From Nipponacmea schrenckii (taxonomy: Eukaryota; Mollusca; Gastropoda; Lottiidae), in NCBI GenBank assembly GCA_030562195.1, contig JAUJPP010000012.1, forward strand, positions 18,848,001-18,912,000: a DNA stretch of 64,000 bases, written 5' to 3'. A program made the translations under genes and the position numbers. This document shows, one piece after another, positions 21,201 through 29,516 of this stretch. The notes beneath the pieces were generated by a model. It worked only from the letters and a program-made list of their open reading frames with translations. It was not told where the DNA came from and did not search any database. The first letter of the stretch is position 1, and each line of letters starts with the position of its first letter.

Positions 21201-24200
21201 TAATAAAACGTTTTATACATTGTGTGAGGAATACTAGGAACGCATCCACTACTATTAAGAACAAGCTTCACAATGCTGGTCGACTTACAAAGACATCGCA
21301 ACATTTAAGTATAGAAACAGAGTTCTCATTGAGCCAATCTGGTGAAAAGTTCTGTATTGTTAAATGTAATCTGGCTGGTGCCCTACTGGGCATTGCTGCT
21401 GACTTGAAGAAGAAACAAACCAAAGACCAATGCTTAGAGATGACATATAAACGTTTGATGCTATATTCTGCAGAACAACTGCTCTGTGGACTGTCTTCTA
21501 AAGAAATGGAAGAAGGGTTGATAAAGTTTAATTCTGCCTCTGAAGAAACTTCAGAGACTTTGTTGTTACAAAAGACCAAAGCCAATCTGAACAGTCTTAT
21601 AGACTACATCAAGGCACATCCAGAGGAAACCAATTTAATTACTATGCTTGTTCAAAAGACAAACGAGCTGAAAATGGCTCCATTTTGTGTTTACAAGAAG
21701 ACGAAGAAATTGAATGCTGATAAAATCGTGTTGATTAGTTGTGAGATGTTTTTGAATGAATATCTGGTTGCTACTGGGTCAGGTACTACAAAAAATAACG
21801 CCAGAAATGATGCTTTCCGTAAGGCTCATGCTTTCCTTAAATCAACAACTGGTCAGAATATTATACTGAATCAGCGAAAACTGGATCCAGAGGAATTAAA
21901 TTTCAAGAGTGTTTTATCCTATGATAAGCCAGGTGAAACTAGTAAAAAAGAAAATAATTTGAAGAAGTTAGGAATTGATCCATGTGATGGAGATTTAAGT
22001 GAACTGGTCATTATGGAGACAGCCTTGTGGAAGAAGAACAGATATGCTAATGCATTTGAAATCTTGAATTATAGTTGTGTCCAGAATAAATTCCTCATGG
22101 AATGGGAATATACTCAACATGGTTCTAATTATATGTAAGTCACACTTAAAAATAGAACACTGTTTTGCTATGTGGATTGTTCACAGTTATGTAGTGGATT
22201 TGATCAATTTGATTTTAAAACTTTAAACGATAAGTGGTCATCTATCAGAAGTTGGTAATATTTATATAATTATACCAACTATGGGTAAACAAACCTACAT
22301 TATAACTTATAATGTAGGTTTGTTTACCCATTGAAGGTAAGAACATGTAACAAGCTGAATCCAGACTTGAATCATTTCAACTAAATATTGGATGTGTCTG
22401 TTAAATGAATATTACTACATCATAGGATGACCTAAATGAGTCTTTGTTCATTGGTGGGCTTACTTGATGTCAAAACTATTCTACAGAATCCTTTGAATGC
22501 TTCAATTCATTATTTGGTCATGACACCTGGTAAGCCTAAATGAATATATTGACTTATTGTCAAAATCAGAGACTTTAATCGTTAAATCAGTATTCCTTTA
22601 GATCCATTGGAGTTGCTATTCTATAAGGTTCTTATTATAAACTTTATGAGATAGTTCCTGTAGGTTTATTGACTTTCCACATTACAAATAACTAAATCAA
22701 TTACATTTTCAGGTTCCATATTTACATCCAGGGGAAAAAGTTATCATCACCTGATATCACTGCCCCCACACGATTGAGAGTTAAAGCTTTATGCAGTGCT
22801 GATGTTTTATATAGATTGTATAAAACTAATCCTGTTCTTGAGGTACATGTACTTGAGCACATTTTATTCAGAATCATTGAAATATTGTCCATTCATAAAC
22901 AAACTGAGGGTTTCAAACTTAGATGTGGATGCAGATGGACCGTAGGATGCAGATGGACCTCATTTTAACAACACCATCATCGTTTCTCTGTATGATTTTG
23001 TTATATTTTATCAGTTAAATTTTATATTTATATGTATATTTGATTTATATTTGAATTCCATGTTATCCACTAATGATATTAGTATTTCTTTCAAGACCAT
23101 TGCCTTCATATATAACATGCTTTATTATTCTCAGATTGTAAAGGAGTATGATACAGATGGCAGCTTCACAAACACAGATATTGAGCAGCAGGCCAAGGTC
23201 ATGCAGATGTCAGGCATGGAGTGTCAGGAACTTACAGAGGACATGTTGAATGATATTCCATCCAAAATGGATAAAAAATGCGTCAAGTGGATATATGCGG
23301 TTATGAAAAATATGCTTTCAATATTTGACAATGAGGATACTTTGGAAGAAATCACTTTTGGACCTAAGTGTGAATACTATTTCCTATTTAAATACTTTAA
23401 AAAGAAGTATGACATAAGATACAGTATTGTGAAAGGCAAGGAAGGGGATTTTTATCATGTCGTAACGCCGATTCACACACCTTCAGCAATGATAAGAATC
23501 TTAACTAATAACAATGGAATTAGTGGCCGTTATAAAATTGTGGACAAAAACACACTTCCAAAACGTGAAGACCTCAATGAAGAGAAAAACCTGGCGCTAA
23601 AAGCAGTGTCACATACTGATAGTTCAATGGTAGAGAAATACAAGAAAGAGACCGTAGAACTTAAGAAGGATGTAGCTAAAGAATTGGAAAGAGTAATTGT
23701 ATCTTCAGCTGTTCAAACTTCAAGCCATTTAGTTCAGGCATATCCACTTCAGTCAAACTTTTCAACCGCGAGCTCTGCACCATATGTGCCTCCATATTCA
23801 ACCCAACCTTACAATCAGCCTTATGTTGCTGCTCCTGTAGTATCTCACTATACTCCAACCCCGATAGTTTCTAATTATCCATCTCTTCCTGGTCAATATC
23901 CTCAAGCTCCTGTCTCTATTACCCCTGGTTATTACCACCAAGCTCCAATAATGACACCAAGTCCTAGCGTGGTGCAGTTTCCTCATGCTACAACTCCTTC
24001 TGCTCCTAATTACCAGGTACCCCCATATTCTGTCCCAAATATACCTACTACCTACAGAAAGGAAGTACCAGAACATACACCAGCAATGTACACAAATATG
24101 ACAGCTCAACCTCAGTTTAGTAAAAGCAGAACACAAAATGATAGGAAGACTACCACTTATTCCTCAAGTGCTAAGACGCCAAGTGATAAAAGGAGTCGCA

Positions 24201-25864
24201 ACTATAGTCCAAGGAAAGAACAACCTTCAAACACAGGTCGATTGGATTCCAAAGTTTCAGAGAGAAGAGATAATTGTTTTAAGAAACATGAAGTGGGTCT
24301 TAGGAAACGGAGACATGGTGATAGCCCCAAAATGAGAGACGAGAGTTCTAGGAGATCTCGTAGCCCAAGAAGGAGATCTCGTAGTCCAAGAAGGAGATCT
24401 CGTAGCCCAAGAAGGAGATCTTTTAGCCCTAGAAGGAGATCTTTTAGCCCTAGAAGGAGAACTGGTAGCCCTAGGAGATCTGTTAGTCCAAGAAAGAGGG
24501 CTGGTAGCCCCAGAAGACCCGTTACTCCCAGGAGGTCTATAACCCCCAGAAGGTCCGGTAGCCCGAGAAATGATACATCTAAAAGATCCCGCCGCGAACC
24601 GCCACAATCGAACTTTTCTCCTAACCGACCAGGTAGTACATCTAGGAAAAGTGGAATTCATCATAGGCGAGACGTAGACATTTTCCCCAGAACTTTGAAA
24701 GAAGGTGATTTAAGACACAATCTTAATAACAGACTTTCTGAAAGTGGGTCGCCTTCGAGACAAATGAATGATCTGTCGGTAAGTTTGAACAGAATAGGTG
24801 ACAAAAGAAATGTAATAACAACCCATAAAGATTCTCCTGCAATATTTGATAAAGGCCCTGATCTTATTTATGATCAATTATCGCCCGAAAGGTTTGATGA
24901 AAGACTCTCCAGAGATTTAAACAACATTCGCACTGAGCAGTACTTCTCTCCAAAGAAGAATCAAGGAATTTACGGCGAACCAATGCATAGATATGATCGT
25001 TTTTCTTCAAGAGATCTTGAAGATGTATCTCCCGAAAGATTTGATGAGCCTTCGAGGCAGCTGGAGGCAATTTCACCCGAAAGAATGGAATTTAATGATA
25101 GAGAACCTTCAGCGAGATTCGATCAAATTGTAGACGATAAGTTTCATGTGCCTGATCGTATCGAAAACAGATCTCCGAGAGAAATAAATGACCACCAACG
25201 TAGATTTCAGGAGTTGCCCCCATATAATGAATCCCCAAGATTTGATCAACCTCATAGATTTGATAGCCCTCCTAGATTTGATAACCCTCCTAGATTTGAA
25301 GGGTCTCCAAGAAGATTTGGAGAACGTTTGAGATACTTAGAAACCCCTGAATTGAATCAAAGGTCGGAAAATTTTGGTCGCACAGAATCTGCTCAAACGA
25401 TGGATCAGGAAAGAATGTGGAGATTGGATCGCGAAAGAAACCAACGATTTAATGAGGAAATGCGACAGATGGGACCTAAAATGGGTGATACAGATATGAT
25501 AGATAGACCTGTCCTGTTCGACCATCAAATGCAAATCGGTAACACAGAAATGTCTGGGACGCATGTAAATCCGAGACCTCATGATGGTGCATCTTTTAAG
25601 AATCACGATGTATATATTCCTGGTCGTGGGGTGCCTTTTTCCAACAGAGAATCTACCAGATCAAGGAGTGGCAGTTTTGATAGAAATTTTCGCAATGTTT
25701 TCCCTCATAATCAACAGGGATCACCAACTGGATTTCGTGAAAGATCACCAAACATGCGGACCAGATCACCACCTCGATATGAGCACAGGGACCGCTTTAG
25801 AGGATCATCGCCAAGAGGAAAAGTGACGCCGCAAACTTTTAGACAAAGACCAGGACGTTACTAG
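17081..25864 (+). CDS. NKRF/CDKN2AIP-like dsRBD protein with RS-rich flanks, six coding exons, 1876 residues
   Basis: Coding exons 17081-18245, 18771-18965, 19641-19795, 20879-22134, 22713-22842, 23135-25864. Phases agree at every join (5628 bases plus stop). The start ATG (MWNIQIKTDENRS) lies one base after a ttttttag acceptor, so a non-coding exon precedes; an upstream coding exon cannot be excluded. Layout: Asp/Ser-rich and RS-rich N terminus (1-388), a Cys/Lys-rich core (about 500-1080) with repeated dsRBD-like modules, a Pro/Tyr/Gln-rich segment (about 1156-1276), an SRSPRRR repeat block (about 1368-1446) and an Arg/Asp/Phe-rich tail to the C terminus. Modules three and four resemble the EVRCQNIYLTTG...AAELAVKLL and LVVYEN...EYVYE segments of human NKRF (from memory). 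NKRF-type proteins act in the nucleus/nucleolus in rRNA processing and gene repression. The G-patch of NKRF is not found. The exact orthologue is uncertain. Confidence 0.82.
18629..18702. repeat. Fold-back repeat upstream of NKRF-like exon 2
   Basis: Perfect 14-bp inverted arms (attaaactaagtaa at 18629-18642 and its complement at 18689-18702) around a loop containing three ttgctta repeats. The same arms occur in repeats at about 38985-39050, 51835-51895 and, degenerate, at 59740-59800. Confidence 0.6.
18771..18965 (+). CDS. NKRF-like gene, exon 2
   Basis: Encodes YLMNKILAKIETGVHFSEG, VNLVSKGCKPIDISMHVDE and TYFEALKKVFQKLNKAE. The acceptor at cattacctcattag (18770) is chosen because it gives the phase needed by exon 1; the stronger-looking ttcttcag at 18753 would bring a stop codon in that frame. 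The donor is AGTA|GTAAGT. A fold-back repeat (18629-18702) lies just upstream of the acceptor. I know no domain for this segment. Confidence 0.7.
19040..19200 (+). mobile_element. tRNA-derived SINE head (NKRF-like intron 2)
   Basis: Reads gactcagtgagttagttgc, an A-box-like stretch, then gttaacctgaaggtcaaggg, then tttagtccctgcaatgg, which resembles the T arm with a B box. It is too degenerate for a functional tRNA. Related 'ggtaacctgaagg' sequence at 31860-31890 suggests a second fragment in the ZNHIT1 AT-AC intron. Confidence 0.55.
19395..19500 (+). mobile_element. SINE fragment (family of 7190-7445), opposite orientation
   Basis: The complement reads aaggatagcaacttgagg, then ttcacaatggatc, then attgatctttcctggataat, then tctacagctg. 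It matches the core of the SINE at 7190-7445 but is inverted relative to it. It lies in intron 2 of the NKRF-like gene. Confidence 0.55.
19641..19795 (+). CDS. NKRF-like gene, exon 3
   Basis: Acceptor tttttattatag and donor ACT|GTAAGT. It enters with two bases (AAT Asn formed with exon 2) and leaves in phase 0. Encodes VTQQDKSKVTTGIPSLDNE and FQKMSKDEKLKVVCFFIQYY. It is probably the start of the folded core, since it runs straight into the helical LVELALKEFRNDKDMEKEF of exon 4. Confidence 0.78.
20041..20355. repeat. 27-bp minisatellite (NKRF-like intron 3)
   Basis: About 11 copies of a unit with ttaatattcttgtctcagtt followed by tcaaagc. They shift from tctcagtttcaaag in the left copies to atctcaagctcaaag in the right copies, so two subfamilies lie side by side. 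A short fragment of the tttgccaggacagcggc family lies just upstream at 19985-20045 (minus). Confidence 0.9.
20879..22134 (+). CDS. NKRF-like gene, exon 4: main dsRBD-like core
   Basis: Acceptor tcatttcttgcag and donor TATAT|GTAAGT. Encodes residues about 506-923. Three modules can be seen: VVYFCGKLTIGGQFFADAIG followed by an alpha-helical FAKAIKVC (about 535-572); FCIVKCNLAGALLGIAADLK followed by CLEMTYKRLML (about 650-705); and VLISCEMFLNEYLVATGSG followed by ARNDAFRKAHAFLKS (about 770-830). Each has the dsRBD pattern of beta strands, a turn and a C-terminal helix with spaced Ala/Lys. The third aligns best with the CDKN2AIP/NKRF family. The exon ends within the fourth module (LVIMETALWKKNRY, LMEWEY). 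Confidence 0.85.
22281..22331. repeat. Perfect 24-bp hairpin with 3-nt loop (NKRF-like intron 4)
   Basis: The left arm 22281-22304 (atgggtaaacaaacctacat then tata) is exactly complementary to 22308-22331, with act as the loop. The whole is 51 bases, shorter than usual animal microRNA precursors. No related copy was found in the window. It could be a recent palindrome or a minimal fold-back element. Confidence 0.85.
22713..22842 (+). CDS. NKRF-like gene, exon 5: end of the fourth dsRBD-like module
   Basis: Acceptor cattttcag and donor GAG|GTACAT. Completes the module opened in exon 4: FHIYIQGKKLSSPD, then a helix RVKALCSADVLYRLYKTNP. This corresponds to the third strand and C-terminal helix of the NKRF repeat (VILESEVIAEAVG and AAGEAVKTLKKTQP in human, from memory). 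A clear intron phase (AT|G) supports the join. Confidence 0.82.
23135..25864 (+). CDS. NKRF-like gene, last exon: R3H-like segment and long RS / RFD-repeat tail
   Basis: Acceptor ttattattctcag and stop TAG at 25862-25864. Residues about 1012-1080 (CVKWIYAVMKNMLSIFDNE, then KCEYYFLFKYFKKKYDIRYS and GDFYHVVTP) have a helix-strand pattern resembling the R3H domain at the end of NKRF, but without a clear R-x3-H, so this is tentative. Then a Pro/Tyr/Gln segment, a tandem SRSPRRR/SFSPRRR/GSPRR block from a 21-bp DNA repeat (24337-24570), and an Arg/Asp/Glu/Phe-rich tail with SPERFDE and PPRFD repeats. The low-complexity half is probably disordered and phosphorylated. Confidence 0.85.
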   Translation: MVKEYDTDGSFTNTDIEQQAKVMQMSGMECQELTEDMLNDIPSKMDKKCVKWIYAVMKNMLSIFDNEDTLEEITFGPKCEYYFLFKYFKKKYDIRYSIVKGKEGDFYHVVTPIHTPSAMIRILTNNNGISGRYKIVDKNTLPKREDLNEEKNLALKAVSHTDSSMVEKYKKETVELKKDVAKELERVIVSSAVQTSSHLVQAYPLQSNFSTASSAPYVPPYSTQPYNQPYVAAPVVSHYTPTPIVSNYPSLPGQYPQAPVSITPGYYHQAPIMTPSPSVVQFPHATTPSAPNYQVPPYSVPNIPTTYRKEVPEHTPAMYTNMTAQPQFSKSRTQNDRKTTTYSSSAKTPSDKRSRNYSPRKEQPSNTGRLDSKVSERRDNCFKKHEVGLRKRRHGDSPKMRDESSRRSRSPRRRSRSPRRRSRSPRRRSFSPRRRSFSPRRRTGSPRRSVSPRKRAGSPRRPVTPRRSITPRRSGSPRNDTSKRSRREPPQSNFSPNRPGSTSRKSGIHHRRDVDIFPRTLKEGDLRHNLNNRLSESGSPSRQMNDLSVSLNRIGDKRNVITTHKDSPAIFDKGPDLIYDQLSPERFDERLSRDLNNIRTEQYFSPKKNQGIYGEPMHRYDRFSSRDLEDVSPERFDEPSRQLEAISPERMEFNDREPSARFDQIVDDKFHVPDRIENRSPREINDHQRRFQELPPYNESPRFDQPHRFDSPPRFDNPPRFEGSPRRFGERLRYLETPELNQRSENFGRTESAQTMDQERMWRLDRERNQRFNEEMRQMGPKMGDTDMIDRPVLFDHQMQIGNTEMSGTHVNPRPHDGASFKNHDVYIPGRGVPFSNRESTRSRSGSFDRNFRNVFPHNQQGSPTGFRERSPNMRTRSPPRYEHRDRFRGSSPRGKVTPQTFRQRPGRY

Positions 25865-28010
25865 ATGTGTGCTTTTGATTCAGTCTCGAACGTGAAATCC
25901 CGTTTTGTGTGGTTCTAGTTCTGTTGGATGTGTAATACGTCACTGTGAATAAATTGGTTGTGATTTGTTGTGGAAAGTGAGCGAAATGAGCACTCGGAAA
26001 AGAAAAAGATGCTTTTCAAAAAGCGTGTGTTGTAATTGTGAATCATCGTGATGTTTAAGGTGTGTACGTAACACAATTCAGATAAATGGACATACTTGCC
26101 ATACTTTGACCATCATTACTAAGTCTTAGAAACCGCAGGTTTAAGCAAAGCTAGTGATCACAGCTCACCGTCGAAATCTGAGCATTCAAATCAGTGTGTC
26201 AAATCCGTGTGTGTCCCGAATTACCAGATTGTGTAAGTTAAATGACGAATCGTTATGTTTTGAGACTAAGTGATGTGTAGAAAAAGACATGGTGTATGCA
26301 GAAATAGAATAAGTAATCTTTCTTGTTTGAGGTAATTTTGATCAAATTTTGTGATTTGTGTGTAATTCTAGTACTTTTGAAGATCTTTTATATATATTCA
26401 AGATCCGAATCAACCCAGAGAATTAGTCTTTAAGCCAGAGCTTTGTTTTTGTGAAAAAAGTACAAAGTGATCAATGATTTGAACAGCCTCAAAGTCAAAA
26501 TTTCCTCCACGAGGTTATGTTATACCTTTAGGATTCTGAGAAATTCATCTTTTCCATTGGATCGAGTTTCATTTTGATGTTGTAAACACATTGAAATTGA
26601 ATCTCATGTGATCAGTCAGGTTTTCCGTGTGCTCTTTTTACTATTGGTAGAAACGTTTTAATTTAGGCAGATGAAAACGCGTACAGGCTAAAAGATTTTA
26701 GATGTGCGCAATTTTACTTTCTGACTCATCTATTTAGTTAACTTTTGCATGCGAGGCATCGATTTTGAATCCAGACTGACTGTTTATTGTTCACTTTGAG
26801 GATGTGCTGCTGTCGGTATCAAAGCATACTTCTGGTCGTCGTTTACTTCGTTTTAATAACATGTATATGTATTTGTTTAAGGTAGATTTGTGTTCACTGA
26901 TCGACATCAGTCCCATCCCACCTGTTGTGGTGTGGCTGAGGACCCAAAGCCCGTTGAGTAAGTGGCCTGCATTTAAAAAAACAAATTGTCACACTCGGTA
27001 CCAACAACCTTTTCTACAAGATCAAGTGTTGTATTGCAGATACGTTCTGGTGTGAACACTGTGCGGTTATTTAAATATGTTATGTTTATGTTTTTACTCT
27101 ATAGATATAGAGATGGTACTACAATGTTATACTCCTGTTTATATAGGGCTGTCTAATTTGTATGTTATTCATTCATATTCCTTATTATTTCCTTAAAATC
27201 TTGTAAGTGTAATAATTTTAATTCTTTGATTCCTCGGAATTGTGGACTTTTATTTCCGTCGCCCCTATTTTCACATTTCTTGTTGACATGAGTTTTGTTT
27301 TGGTTATTGCCCTTGATAAATTTGGTTTGAAAGTATGATAGGGGCAACAATTATCCGATCTTGGTATACATCTATGCCTACATATATACATTGATGTAAT
27401 TGTACATTGTAGTTCGAATTTGGATAGGCATGTGTGTGTTTTTTTTTTTTAAGAATTGACTCTAGCCCGTGGGATTACTATTCTTAGGGGGGGAATAACT
27501 TGGTCAATAGGGGGTATATATTCATCTGTTGGACTTACTAGGTGCCATGGCTAAATAATAGAATCTCTACAAGACGATTTTTTTAAGTAATAAAAAGCTG
27601 CTAAGCGTGATTCAAAATTACCTATGTTAATGGCCTATATTGAATTGTAGGTGGATTCTGTTGTATAGTTGTGACACTGGGTGTGTCTAATAAACATCCT
27701 AGAAGTAGCATACCTTTAATTGATTTTGAAATTTTGTCTATGAAAATCACAGAGAGCACTATTTATCCAATCTAAATAAATTTGTCTCGTGTTTAATACC
27801 TTGTTCGTGTTGAATTTGATGATAATTTGATTATGAGGTATTTCCTTTTATTTTTACCCGCAATTCCTTGTTGACTATCGAAAGCATTTCTCTTTGTTGC
27901 GTTTTATATTAAAGCTGTTGATATTATTTGACTTAAATTTTGTATGTATTATAAATATGTCTTACGGAATGATATATCGAAATGTACCTTCATGTAAATT
28001 AATAAAATCG
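25865..28010 (+). promoter_or_regulatory. 3' UTR of the NKRF-like gene with candidate poly(A) signals
   Basis: No open frame of interest follows the stop. AATAAA hexamers occur near 25947, 27688, 27774 and at 28001-28006. The last is followed by a GT-rich stretch (ggtggtctgctg), as expected of a cleavage region, so I place the likely end near 28020. The span has the low-complexity AT-rich look of a long UTR, but transcript data are needed to separate UTR from intergenic DNA. Confidence 0.45.
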
Positions 28011-28019
28011 GTGGTCTGC

Positions 28020-29516
28020 TGCTAGAGAAAGTCTATTTGCAAGACAGACTTCAACTTCCTTACATAAATGTATAGTACACGTTTTGGGTTTAAGTATGCA
28101 GTATATGTGGATAAAACAGTGATGCCACTCTTTTTTTCTGAATCCCATTTTGTACTTATGTACCAATTCATGTTAATGTTAAAGGCAGGTTTAGCGTATG
28201 CATCAGAGTGCAAGAGTATGGTGAGTACGGTGAATATAGGCCTAAATAAATTATTCTTTGGCAGATGCTATTTTTGTACATAAAAAAATTCTTATCGATA
28301 GAGCCTTGCAACTTAAAAATAAATCCTTTAAAGAATAAAGATTATTGAAAATTAAAACAAAAATATTCAGCTTTTTTTTTAAAATAAACCTCCTTACCCA
28401 TCTGAGAAATCATTTCTTGTACGTTACTCACATCGGTATAAATATCTGTTTTGTGTATCTTGTGCTTTTTATACGCCCACATACAAATTGGAACGTAAAT
28501 TGTGACCCTTTTTCGTCTGTCCCGTCCCTCAAACTCCTTAAACATTTTTTACGACAGGGTTGTCAATTGTCACCATTCTTGTTTTCATTTGTTTCTAATT
28601 TTAGCAATGATGATTAAAGGTTCATTGATTGTACTATAGTACGATTTATATTATTTTTTGTCTAGAACAGGTGTGGTTAAGGGATTGCAACAGAGGCTCG
28701 ATAAAAAGAAATGGAGAAAGGAAACATATTTTCATATTTGCATCTCGGTCAGGGGCGGCGCCACTTATAGAATTATGGATAAAGCTTATAGTTGCCATGG
28801 AGTATAGATAAAGCTTAAAGTTACCATGACATATTTGGAGGCTACTACGAAATGTATAAATAATACTAATAGTACTATTTCTTGGAAGCTTTAATACGTT
28901 AATTCGTGATGGCTTCAAACATTTTATTGATTTCACTGTAGCTTTAATTTATAAATATATTTCATGATAGCTTCAATATGTCTTATTAGCTTTAATATAA
29001 TTTTATATATCGTGGTCGTATTAAGCTATTTGCATAATTCACGATAGCTTTATTGTATTAATATATATACTAGTATATGGATTACATTATATTACATATA
29101 GCCTAACTTTACTGCTGCTGTCGAGAAATTATAATTCTGATGTCGTAATTAGGCTACATATAACATACATTATACATTTAAAAGGGGTATATTAGTTCTT
29201 AGAATGAACATTAAATTTGAAAATTTTAAACTTGACCAATAAGAGCTCTATTCATCAGTAAATATACCAGCTGCCATGAATTAGTAATCATACAGGTGAA
29301 TGATTGCAAATTTGAAAAGCGTGGGTATGTCATATACGAAAAACCAAAAAAAAGTTATTTGTTGTCTGATTTCACATTGCGCTTTGAATTGAGTCCCCTG
29401 ATAAAACTCTGGAAGATCGAGCAAAAAAAACAAAAGAGAAGAAGGCGCGTGTGAAAAGTAAACTAATTCAATAGAAAGACAGTTTTTCTGAAATCCTACA
29501 AGAAGTGCAAATCAAA
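28020..29516. other. Intergenic region upstream of ZNHIT1
   Basis: It holds a dispersed repeat with tatacgcccacatacaaatt at 28470-28600 (the type is common in molluscs, from memory; a related motif is near 16210). It also holds a degenerate tandem array of a 'gatagctttaatat' motif at about 28770-29060 and AT-rich DNA. The ZNHIT1 promoter and 5' UTR must lie in the last few hundred bases; no TATA box is evident, and the only CG-containing patch is gaaggcgcgtg at 29440. Confidence 0.5.

Noticed and set aside
24257..24664. Minus-strand frame of 135 codons rich in SPS/RAT
   Set aside because: Antisense shadow of the Arg/Ser repeat block in the NKRF-like gene.
17081..25864. Calling this gene NKRF outright
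   Set aside because: No G-patch, only a doubtful R3H-like segment, and very different flanks. Only family-level similarity of the dsRBD-like modules is supported.
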